DNA from: Actinomycetota bacterium
Lineage (GTDB): Bacteria > Actinomycetota > Thermoleophilia > Solirubrobacterales > Thermoleophilaceae
Length of the DNA stretch: 5,505 nucleotides
Direction of reading: 5' to 3'
NCBI GenBank assembly: GCA_005885165.1
Contig: VAXR01000190.1
Location: 5,096-10,600 of the forward strand
Both the position numbers and the translations under genes were made by a program. Shown one piece after another: positions 1-5,505 of this stretch (position 1 is the first letter of the stretch; each line of letters begins with the position of its first letter). A model generated the notes under the pieces. The model searched no databases, was not told where the DNA came from, and saw only the letters and a list, made by a program, of their open reading frames with translations.

Positions 1-1155
1 GGCTCCGCCCAACGTCACACCGCCCAGCCCGTCGACGATGATCGCGCCCTGGACGGACGAGCTACCACCAATGTTCACGACGGACCCGGTGGAGAGCTGC
101 TTGTTCCCCATGTAGATCAGGCCGTAGAACTTCACCGACCCGTTGAGCGTGAACGTCCCGTTCTCGATCACCAGTACGCCCGGGGCGGTCGCGCTGTTGA
201 TCGATGCGACAACCGTGGGCGTGCTGACGGGGCACGGACCCTGCACGACCACCGGCGCACCGCTTGCGGGGCTCGTGAGCTGAGCGAGCGTCGACGGGCA
301 GTTCGTGCCCGTCCACAGGCAGGTTCCGCTCGGGCTGCTCGGGCAGCTCGCCGCGGCGGCCTGCTGCTCGAGCGACTGGAGCTGGTTTGCGCTCAGGGCC
401 TGAGAGGAAGACGTGCCGCTGGTGACCACGGTGCACTTGGTTGGGCAGTTGCCCGCCGGCTGAACCTGGCCCTTATTCGAGTTGTAGTTCGCGCACGGGG
501 AGGTTCCGAGCGGGGTGGTGCAGCGCAGGATGATCTGCGCCGGCTGCGCCCCCGTCCCGCGCGCATCGACGATCACCTTCTTTCCCTGGTTCGTGGTCAT
601 GAACCAGTTGGCCGTCAGGACGTTGCTCGAGACGTTCAGGAGGATGGACGTGGCTGACACGAGCGAGACGACCGAGATTGGCTTGCACTGCACGGTCGCC
701 CACGCGCGGACCCATACCGTGCCGTCACCGTTGCTGTCGAAGCTCGGCTGGGAGTTGACGTCGGTCGTCCAGAACTGCGGAGTGGTGGTGGAGTTGTCGC
801 GGACCTGCGTCTTCCAAAGGGGCGTCGAACCCGATCCTGGGCAGGCCGACGCGTAGTCGCCGCTCGTGTAGCCGTTCGTGATCGCGGAGGACAGGGGGCA
901 GTAGGAGGTGCTCGACGTCGTCGGGTCGCAGGTGCTGGTGCTTGAGGTCGGCCAGCTGCGACCCAGCTGCAGCGCCTGGGCGTTCAGCGCGGCCTCCGCG
1001 AGGTTGAACGAGGACTCCCGGACCCGCTGGCTGGCCGACAGGTTCTGCTGGGTGTCCGAGATCGCCACGAGCGCGATCCCGACACCCATGAGGATGATGA
1101 GGATCATCAGCGCGCCGAGCAGGGCGAAACCGGACTCGTCGCGGACCCGGCCCAT
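1..1155 (-). CDS. PilX-like minor pseudopilin, 3' end cut by window edge
   Basis: The frame is open without a stop from the ATG at 1155 to base 1, giving 385 visible residues; the C-terminus lies outside the window. The N-terminus (DESGFALLGALMILIILMGV, residues 6-25) is a short charged leader followed by a prepilin-like hydrophobic helix, with likely processing after Gly9. The usual Glu at mature position 5 is absent (Gly14), which is normal for PilX_N-type proteins. The SSFNLAEAALNAQ stretch (residues 48-60) also fits PilX_N. The middle is Ser/Thr-rich and holds 12 cysteines. Residues about 325-385 form a Gly-rich beta pattern (GVLVIENGTFTLNGSVKFYG, then GLIYMGN, VQGAIIVDG), resembling the beta-helical tails of PilX-type proteins. 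The start codon overlaps the stop of the upstream PilW-like gene by one base (TGATG), supporting this start and coupled translation. Probable role: minor component priming or capping a type IV pilus-like filament at the membrane. The family call is by motif only. Confidence 0.82.
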   Translation of the reverse strand, partial: MGRVRDESGFALLGALMILIILMGVGIALVAISDTQQNLSASQRVRESSFNLAEAALNAQALQLGRSWPTSSTSTCDPTTSSTSYCPLSSAITNGYTSGDYASACPGSGSTPLWKTQVRDNSTTTPQFWTTDVNSQPSFDSNGDGTVWVRAWATVQCKPISVVSLVSATSILLNVSSNVLTANWFMTTNQGKKVIVDARGTGAQPAQIILRCTTPLGTSPCANYNSNKGQVQPAGNCPTKCTVVTSGTSSSQALSANQLQSLEQQAAAASCPSSPSGTCLWTGTNCPSTLAQLTSPASGAPVVVQGPCPVSTPTVVASINSATAPGVLVIENGTFTLNGSVKFYGLIYMGNKQLSTGSVVNIGGSSSVQGAIIVDGLGGVTLGGA

Positions 1156-2147
1156 CACGGGATCACCACCGACTGGCTCGCGTCCGTGTACAGGCCGCTC
1201 GCGTCCGTGACCTCCACATAGACCGTGTACGTCCCGGTGGTCAGGAGGCCGCTGTCGAACAGGTAACCCGACTGTCCGGGCTCCCAGGTGCTGTCACCCG
1301 GTGTCCTCTTCCACTTGAAGCCGATCGCCTCGCCGTCCGGGTCGGACGAGCTCGAGGCGTCGCAGATCGCGTGCTTGTTCTGGACGCGGCAACTCAGCAC
1401 GGGGGTCGGCGCCGACTTGACGTTCCGGAAGTTGAGGCTGCTCGTGACCGGGATGGCGGCGCGATCTCCCGCACCTCCAGGGGCGGAAGCCGCCTGTACG
1501 AGCAGCTTGACCTGGATGTCGTGGACGACGCCTCCAGCGTCCTCAGCCTGCGTGAAGGGCACGACGACCGAGCACGGGCTGCCGCAGCTCGGGCGGCTCG
1601 TCCACTCGTTGACGAGGTTGCTGGCCACGACCTGCTTGTTCACTATCAGTCCCGTCGCGTCCGTCCAGGCGTCGTTGGGACACGTCGAGGTTGACGGTGG
1701 CCCGGACTGCGTCGAGGCGTACGGTGTCCACTGCCTCCAGAGCTTCTCGTTGCTCGGAGTCGTGTAGTCGAGGCAGTAGCGGACCCACTTGAGCCCGTGC
1801 GAGTTGTTCGTCGTGCTCGCGGACGGGTCGGGGACGTAGAAGATGAGCTCGGTGGTCCCTCCCGTCGAGCCCTGCGCCGGCGAGTAGATGGTTGACTTGC
1901 CGGGCGGTCCGGCGGCGTTGCGCAGCTGAGTCGCCATCTGGTCGATCGCCCTTCGCGAAGTCTCCTGCGCCTGGCTTTGACGGTCGGCCGTTCCGTTCAG
2001 GCTCGCGACCCCGGTGAGGAGCGTGCTGGCCCCGCCGAGGACAACCGCCGACACCGCAAGCGCGACCATCATCTCCATGAGCGTCCAGCCGCGCTCGGAG
2101 CGCGCGGCTCGAAGCAGACAGGCGAGGCTGCAGCGTCTGGCGCGCAT
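1155..2147 (-). CDS. PilW/GspJ-like prepilin with C-terminal PKD-like domain
   Basis: The product is 330 residues. It has a basic leader of 20 residues ending in Gly20 and the prepilin N-methylation motif WTLMEMMVALAVSAVVLGGA, with Glu25 at mature position 5 and Trp in place of the usual Phe at position 1. The helix is followed by RRAIDQMATQLRNAAG, the amphipathic stretch typical of PilW/GspJ-type pseudopilins. Residues about 100-240 are a beta-rich pilin body with four Cys (125, 156, 188, 192). Residues about 247-330 look like a PKD/Ig-like module (DASSSSDPDGEAIGFKWK, then TYTVYVEVTDASG) with a Cys253-Cys262 pair. That module is not normal for the family, whose members are usually near 200-250 residues. 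The ATG at 2147 is the only usable start after the in-frame TAA upstream; no good ribosome binding site precedes it. The gene lies between the PilV-like gene and the overlapping PilX-like gene, as expected for a minor pilin set. Confidence 0.87.
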   Translation of the reverse strand: MRARRCSLACLLRAARSERGWTLMEMMVALAVSAVVLGGASTLLTGVASLNGTADRQSQAQETSRRAIDQMATQLRNAAGPPGKSTIYSPAQGSTGGTTELIFYVPDPSASTTNNSHGLKWVRYCLDYTTPSNEKLWRQWTPYASTQSGPPSTSTCPNDAWTDATGLIVNKQVVASNLVNEWTSRPSCGSPCSVVVPFTQAEDAGGVVHDIQVKLLVQAASAPGGAGDRAAIPVTSSLNFRNVKSAPTPVLSCRVQNKHAICDASSSSDPDGEAIGFKWKRTPGDSTWEPGQSGYLFDSGLLTTGTYTVYVEVTDASGLYTDASQSVVIP

Positions 2148-2244
2148 ATCGGCGATATCGGCACCGCAAACGACGCGCCTTAGCTGTTACGGCGCCAACA
2201 GATGCCCGCCTGCGGGGTGTTCGACGGATGTGCGAAGTGGGCGG
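2148..2244. other. Gap between the PilV-like and PilW-like genes
   Basis: This is a 97-base non-coding gap once the PilV-like frame is restored. It holds a short hairpin (CCCGCCTGCGGG, 2205-2216, no T tract) and a five-pair stem (GCGCC 2175-2179 with GGCGC 2191-2195, 11-base loop). Just ahead of the PilW-like start is a tandem ATATCGGC repeat (2146-2161). I see no clear promoter or terminator, so read-through from the PilV-like gene is the simplest view. Confidence 0.4.
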
Positions 2245-2380
2245 TCAGCCGGTGACCGGCCCGGCGAAGCTCGACTCGGCGAGCTTCGGCGAGACGGACG
2301 TCACGCGATAGGTGTGTGACGTGCCCCCCGCGTTGAGGTCGGTCCAGCTCACGGCCCGCATCACGACGGGGTCCGGGTTC
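2245..2380 (-). pseudogene. Displaced C-terminal end of the PilV-like gene (second half of the last FN3 domain)
   Basis: Reading the minus strand one base back after the C6 tract (G6 at 2381-2386 on plus) opens a frame that ends at the TGA at 2245-2247. It encodes NPDPVVMRAVSWTDL, then NAGGTSHTYRVTSVSPKLAE and SSFAGPVTG. This is the usual last part of an FN3 domain (the GTxYTYRVTAV core with a closing strand), exactly what the preceding YRIYRDG half lacks. Adding one base to the tract gives a 732-residue protein with no other change. I therefore read this stretch as part of the same gene, not as a separate one. Whether the frameshift is biological or a sequencing or assembly error cannot be told from this window. 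Confidence 0.78.
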
Positions 2381-4442
2381 GGGGGGCCGAGGAGATCGTC
2401 ATGGCGTCCTGGGTGCTACCGGTGCCGACGAGCACGGTCTGTCCGGCGGCGTAGCCGGTGGCGCTCGCGACCGTCAGAGTTGTTGCGCCGGCGGAGCTTG
2501 CTGTCGCGACGGTGGTGTTGATCGCGTCGGTGGTGTCGACGCGATTGCTCGTCGCGGTGCCGTCGCGATAGATCCGGTAGAAGTCCGGCGCGGGGATGAT
2601 GCTCGACGACGTCGGCGCGGTCCAGGTGAGCGTCCGCGTTCCGTCGGCGTTCGCCGTGACGGCGAGCCCAGTCGGCTTGTTCGGCCCGACGGGCTCAGCG
2701 CTGGTCAGCGGCAGCGTGATGGTCAGCGGGTTCGTCGAGTTGTTGTAGTTCATCGTTGTGTTCGTGCACTTGACGCCGCCGCCGTTCGTGTTGAACCCGA
2801 TGATGGAGACGCTGAGCTGGTCGCCGGAGACGAACGTCGTGCTGTAGCTCGTCAGGTTCTCGCTGATCTGCGTGAACGCAGTCGTGTTGGCCGGAATGAC
2901 CAGGTTCGAGGGCGAGAAGAAGTAGCCGTTGCCGATCAGCATGAGGCTGCCGTTCAGATACAGCTCCACCTGCAGGTTGCACGGAGACGAGTTCGTGTTC
3001 TTGAAGTAGCCGCTGAACGTGATGTTGTTGAAGCCGCCGTTCATGCTCACCGTGGAGGTGAAGGGCGCCACGCACCCGACGATGGTGTTCCCGTTTGCGG
3101 CGTTGGTCCAGGTCGCTAGGGAACCGGGCGAGTAGCTCGAGACGAGGTCCCTCCTCCCGCCCGACGTGACGGGCGCAGCGCAGTTGGTCTGCGAGATCGT
3201 CTGCGCGTTCTGCCACCAGTACTGGGTGGGGATCACGGGTGGGGCGGTGACCGAGTAGGGCGTCGTCACCGACTGCGCGTTGTTGTTCGCGTCCTGGTAC
3301 CAGGTCTTCACGGTGTAGGCGGTGGTGCCCGACGTCGGCGGCGAGGTGTCGATGCACGAGTTGGCGAGGTTGTTCTGGCCGCCACAGACGGTGGTAACGC
3401 CGCGAAGGACCTCGTAGCCCGTGACCGAGCCCTCCGGGTTGGAGTCCCATTGGAGCTCTACGACGAGCTGGCCTCCGTTGCCGACCCCCGTCGGGTTCAC
3501 GTAGTTGTAGCCCCCGGTCACGTTCTGTGCTGTGAGCGGTGCGCCGCGGGCGACCCTGACCTGGATGGTCTTCGTCTGGCTGCGATTCCCGAGCGCGTCC
3601 ACCGCGGTGGCGCCGATCGTGTACGTGCCGTCCACGACCGCGGCGACCGCCCAGTCGAAGTCCCACGTGCCGTCGTTGTTGTTCGTCACACCGGAGGTCA
3701 CCTCCACCCCGTTGACCGAGAACTTCATGTCGGCGGCGCCGTTGGCCGCTGCGGTGAAGGTCTGGTCGGTCTGCGTGCCGTCGGTGATCGTGTAAGGGGG
3801 AGTACACGGGGGCGTACTCAGCGGGGGCGTCTTCGGGCAGAGGCTCGAGACCGTCTGCGCGACGATGCCGCCGGTGGCGCTGAAGGTGACCGTCTGCGTC
3901 ACGGTCTTGCTGTTGCCGTTGACGGAGTACGTGATCGTCGCCGTGACGCGCTTGAAGTCCTCGGGCTGCGGATCGGTCAGGCCCGTCGTCCCCGAGTCCG
4001 AGCACCACGTGATTGATACCGAGTGGGTGCCGTAGCCGTCCTTCGAGTCGTCGACCGAGCACCAGCTGACCTTGGCGGTGTAGGCGACGCTGCGGCGGGT
4101 GACGGTCGTCTGGACGCTGTTGCCGGAGGGCGTCGTGACCGTGTGGGGCGCGCCCGGATCCAGGTTCTGCATCACCGGGGTGAACCAGCCCGACGCGCCA
4201 ATCTGCTTGTAAGCGGTGTCGTGGGCGTCCTCGAGCAACTCCCGAGCGAGGTTCGTGGCGCCCTCGCGGGCCCGCGCGTCACCCTGGGACGCGCTCCCAA
4301 CGTCGATCAGCTTGATCGTGCCAACGAGGCCGACCAGGAGCAGGGTCATGGCGACCATGACCTCGACGAGGGTGAGACCTGCCTGTGAGCGAAGGGCAAA
4401 GAGGCCGCGACCCATGGGCGCGCCCGGCGTGTTCGTCGCCAT
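2361..4442 (-). CDS. Very large PilV/GspI-like prepilin with Ig-like and FN3 domains (frameshifted C-terminus)
   Basis: The literal frame gives 693 residues. A leader ends at Gly22, followed by LTLVEVMVAMTLLLVGLVGT with Glu27 at mature position 5, the prepilin signature of the PilV/GspI type. The pilin body seems to end near residue 195, after PEDFKRVTATITYSVNG. Beyond a Pro-rich, Cys-flanked linker (201-217) come an Ig-like domain (about 217-298, DGTYTIGATAVDALGNRSQT), an FN3-like domain (about 302-400, QWDSNPEGSVTGYEVLRG), an unassigned Asn/Thr-rich beta domain (about 405-580, six hundred bases of sandwich-like pattern) and the start of a second FN3 (586 onward, DFYRIYRDG). Typical PilV/GspI proteins have 120-200 residues. 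The end, SSAPRTRTPS, is out of frame: the true end continues to 2245 after a one-base loss at 2381-2386. The start at 4442 has AAGG six bases upstream and a GGAGG further off; Met10 (4415) has no such site. Ten Cys, all extracellular. Probable role: filament-tip subunit with adhesive or ligand-binding domains; the ligand is unknown. Confidence 0.85.
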   Translation of the reverse strand: MATNTPGAPMGRGLFALRSQAGLTLVEVMVAMTLLLVGLVGTIKLIDVGSASQGDARAREGATNLARELLEDAHDTAYKQIGASGWFTPVMQNLDPGAPHTVTTPSGNSVQTTVTRRSVAYTAKVSWCSVDDSKDGYGTHSVSITWCSDSGTTGLTDPQPEDFKRVTATITYSVNGNSKTVTQTVTFSATGGIVAQTVSSLCPKTPPLSTPPCTPPYTITDGTQTDQTFTAAANGAADMKFSVNGVEVTSGVTNNNDGTWDFDWAVAAVVDGTYTIGATAVDALGNRSQTKTIQVRVARGAPLTAQNVTGGYNYVNPTGVGNGGQLVVELQWDSNPEGSVTGYEVLRGVTTVCGGQNNLANSCIDTSPPTSGTTAYTVKTWYQDANNNAQSVTTPYSVTAPPVIPTQYWWQNAQTISQTNCAAPVTSGGRRDLVSSYSPGSLATWTNAANGNTIVGCVAPFTSTVSMNGGFNNITFSGYFKNTNSSPCNLQVELYLNGSLMLIGNGYFFSPSNLVIPANTTAFTQISENLTSYSTTFVSGDQLSVSIIGFNTNGGGVKCTNTTMNYNNSTNPLTITLPLTSAEPVGPNKPTGLAVTANADGTRTLTWTAPTSSSIIPAPDFYRIYRDGTATSNRVDTTDAINTTVATASSAGATTLTVASATGYAAGQTVLVGTGSTQDAMTISSAPRTRTPS
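2381..2386. repeat. G6 homopolymer at the frameshift point
   Basis: Six G on plus (six C in the coding strand, context TCGGCCCCCCGAACCC). Seven or four bases here would join the two parts of the PilV-like frame. Such tracts are common sites of replication slippage and of base-calling error. Confidence 0.75.
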
Positions 4443-4532
4443 CCAGAGCCTTATCGGCCTCCAGCGTGGGAGGTTGAGGTGAACGCGGGGCGCTCGGCGC
4501 TCGTCCTCGGCGCGCTGGAGCTGTCGCCTGCG
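4443..4532. other. Gap between the DUF2510 gene and the PilV-like gene
   Basis: This 90-base GC-rich gap contains repeated GCGC/CTCGGCGC fragments but no clean terminator hairpin followed by T. Near the PilV-like start the minus strand carries GGAGG (15 bases off) and AAGG (6 bases off). No convincing promoter was found, so an operon with the upstream gene remains possible. Confidence 0.35.
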
Positions 4533-5384
4533 TCAGGGCGCCGTGTGCTCAGTCCAGGCGGCCCCGTCCCAGTAACGCAGGCGCGCAAGGCCCTGCGGGT
4601 CCGGGTACCAGCCGGCGGGCGGCCCGGCGTGCGCCGCAGGGGGCTCGACCGGCGCGGCCGGCTGCGCCGGCATGGCGGGCGCCGCCGGCGCGGGCTGGGC
4701 GGGCGCCGATGGCGCGGCTGGAGCTGCCCCGGGAGCGGGCGCAGCCGCCGCTCCACTGGGCGGGTACCCAGTAGGGGGCGCCTGTGCCGGAGGAGGCTGA
4801 GCTGCCGTGGTGGGAGCCGAGACAGGCGGCGCCTGGGCCGCCGGCGGGCGCGGTGCCGCAGGCTGGGCCGCCGTCGCGTGCGTGGCAGGGGCTCCCGCGC
4901 CTGTCGGGGCGGGACCGGGCCCGGCGGCGGGGCCGCGCAGCGGGCCTGCCCCCCTCCCGCCCGCGGCCGCCTCGAGGCGCTCTGCCAGGTCGGGCCTGAC
5001 GAGCAGCACGCCGCCCACGAGTATCGCGGCGCTGGCGACGACGGCGACGAAGCTGCCCCAGCCGGCGCTGTCCGTCTCGACGACGTACGACAGGGTGATG
5101 GCCAGGCCGACGAGCCCGCCCCACCTGACGAAGCCTTGCAGCCAGGGCGATGGCCCCATTTCGAGCAGCCACATCGCGCAGTAGACGATCGTCGCGATCC
5201 CGACCGCCGCGAGGAAGATGTCGACGCCGCTGAAGATCTCCCACCCGCTCCTCGACGTGTCGATCGAGGTCCGCAGGCCGGGGACGGACACGCCGCTCAG
5301 CCAGTCGAAGAACAGCGAGATGAACAGAAGCCCGCCGCCCACGGCGGCGATGAGGTACGGGAGTTGTCTGGAGCTTCGGTTCAC
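4533..5384 (-). CDS. Four-helix membrane protein with Ala/Pro linker and C-terminal DUF2510 domain
   Basis: From the GTG at 5384 the product has 283 residues. I see four likely membrane helices (about 8-29, 52-74, 88-102 and 110-130), with a small outer loop near residues 31-50. Then comes a low-complexity Ala/Pro-rich stretch (about 143-254) and a terminal DUF2510 domain (PPAGWYPDP at 255-263, RYWDGAAWTEH at 270-280) with its conserved Trp and Tyr residues. DUF2510 is a short domain of unknown function, common in actinobacterial membrane proteins. The frame is open up to an ATG at 5450, but GGGAGG lies four bases upstream of the GTG (5389-5394), and the 22 extra residues look like non-coding DNA, so the GTG is preferred. 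The linker is extremely GC-rich compared with the Asn/Thr-rich pilin genes. It sits 90 bases upstream of the PilV-like gene on the same strand; a role in the filament system is possible but not shown. Confidence 0.85.
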   Translation of the reverse strand: MNRSSRQLPYLIAAVGGGLLFISLFFDWLSGVSVPGLRTSIDTSRSGWEIFSGVDIFLAAVGIATIVYCAMWLLEMGPSPWLQGFVRWGGLVGLAITLSYVVETDSAGWGSFVAVVASAAILVGGVLLVRPDLAERLEAAAGGRGAGPLRGPAAGPGPAPTGAGAPATHATAAQPAAPRPPAAQAPPVSAPTTAAQPPPAQAPPTGYPPSGAAAAPAPGAAPAAPSAPAQPAPAAPAMPAQPAAPVEPPAAHAGPPAGWYPDPQGLARLRYWDGAAWTEHTAP

Positions 5385-5388
5385 GGAG

Positions 5389-5394
5389 CCTCCC
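5389..5394 (-). promoter_or_regulatory. Ribosome binding site deciding the GTG start at 5384
   Basis: The minus strand reads GGGAGG, then CTCC, then GTG. This is the best Shine-Dalgarno match in the window and favours 5384 over the ATG at 5450, whose upstream GGGAG sits almost against the start codon. Confidence 0.65.
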
Positions 5395-5419
5395 GGATGG
5401 ACGCAAGCGTTCGAGCGGC

Positions 5420-5425
5420 ACTCTA
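5420..5425 (-). promoter_or_regulatory. Possible -10 box for the DUF2510 membrane protein gene
   Basis: The minus strand reads TAGAGT, a TAnnnT match. It would place a transcription start near 5412, giving a leader of about 28 bases that includes the GGGAGG site. No good -35 box is seen, so this is tentative. Confidence 0.3.
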
Positions 5426-5447
5426 CCTCCGCCGCGTGGCCCACGTG

Positions 5448-5453
5448 CATACT
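5448..5453 (+). promoter_or_regulatory. Possible -10 box for a leaderless divergent transcript
   Basis: CATACT on plus, preceded by TG one base earlier (TGCATACT) and ending eight bases before the GTG at 5462. This is the spacing expected for a leaderless start. It abuts a CACGTG palindrome (5442-5447). No -35 box is evident. Confidence 0.25.
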
Positions 5454-5461
5454 CCCGCCCC

Positions 5462-5505
5462 GTGGATCCGCTCGCTGAGATCGAGGCGCTCGTCGCCATC
5501 GAGGG
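5462..5505 (+). CDS. Start of a divergent gene, cut by the window edge
   Basis: Only 44 bases are visible. From the GTG at 5462 the frame reads MDPLAEIEALVAIE and stays open to the edge. This opening resembles the N-termini of SnoaL/NTF2-like small proteins (often DLAEIEAIxxL), but 14 residues are far too few to name the family. There is no Shine-Dalgarno sequence upstream; a leaderless start fits the possible -10 box. It would be transcribed away from the membrane protein gene. Confidence 0.4.
   Translation, partial: MDPLAEIEALVAIE

Noticed and set aside
1288..1767. A plus-strand open frame of 159 residues opposite the PilW-like gene
   Set aside because: It has no start signal and no recognisable pattern, and is fully covered by the well-supported minus-strand gene.
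2205..2216. CCCGCCTGCGGG hairpin as a terminator after the PilV-like gene
   Set aside because: The loop is too small for the full five-pair stem, and no T tract follows on either strand.
2375..2392. Programmed -1 ribosomal frameshift at the G6/C6 tract
   Set aside because: The tract does not form a full X XXY YYZ slippery heptamer in the zero frame (GCC CCC C), and I see no clear downstream stem or pseudoknot. It is kept only as a lesser alternative to mutation or sequencing error.
2695..4062. A long minus-strand open frame of 455 residues inside the PilV-like gene
   Set aside because: It lies in another frame, is rich in Arg, His and Gln with no domain pattern, and the overlapping frame has clear prepilin and FN3 features. 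It is a by-product of high GC.
4930..4980. GC-rich low-complexity DNA as a possible repeat or origin element
   Set aside because: It is explained by the Ala/Pro/Gly-rich linker of the DUF2510 protein.
5385..5450. A 22-residue N-terminal extension of the DUF2510 protein from the ATG at 5450
   Set aside because: The residues do not resemble a signal or membrane segment, the spacing to the upstream GGGAG is too short, and a good ribosome binding site precedes the GTG at 5384.
4549..5499. A minus-strand open frame of 316 residues over the DUF2510 gene
   Set aside because: The product is Arg/Gly-rich and low in complexity, while the alternative frame has four membrane helices and a DUF2510 motif.

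Overview
The window looks like a chromosomal segment of a high-GC actinobacterium. The main clue is a DUF2510 domain (motif PPAGWYPDP...LRYWDGAAWTEH), which is largely an actinobacterial domain, at the end of a membrane protein with an Ala/Pro-rich linker. A class Thermoleophilia relative (Solirubrobacter-like) is my best guess, because large prepilin-type proteins with added Ig/FN3 domains fit that group. This is inference, not something the sequence proves.

All complete genes read on the minus strand, so the transcription order is right to left. From the right edge: the first bases of a divergent plus-strand gene (from 5462), a short divergent promoter region (5385-5461), the four-helix membrane protein with DUF2510 (5384-4533), a very large PilV/GspI-like prepilin (from 4442), a PilW/GspJ-like prepilin with a C-terminal PKD-like domain (2147-1155), and a PilX-like protein (1155 to beyond the left edge). 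The last two overlap by one base (TGATG), which suggests translational coupling. The other gaps are about 90-100 bases. No stretch over 300 bases lacks a gene.

The three pilin-like genes look like a minor pseudopilin set (V-W-X order, as in type IV pilus minor pilin operons). Together they could form the tip or priming complex of a type IV pilus or type II secretion-like filament. Their ATPase, platform protein, prepilin peptidase and major pilin are not in this window. The unusual point is that all three carry large extracellular additions: Ig-like and FN3 modules on V, a PKD-like module on W, and a Gly-rich beta-repeat tail on X. Each mature protein also has an even number of cysteines (10, 6, and 12 in the visible part), so the complex looks like a decorated, disulfide-stabilised filament tip, possibly for adhesion or carbohydrate binding.

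The clearest anomaly is a one-base frameshift in the V gene at a run of six G (2381-2386). The literal reading frame stops at 2361, but the next frame continues to 2245 and encodes the missing end of the last FN3 domain. This is a sequencing error, a real mutation or a slippage switch.
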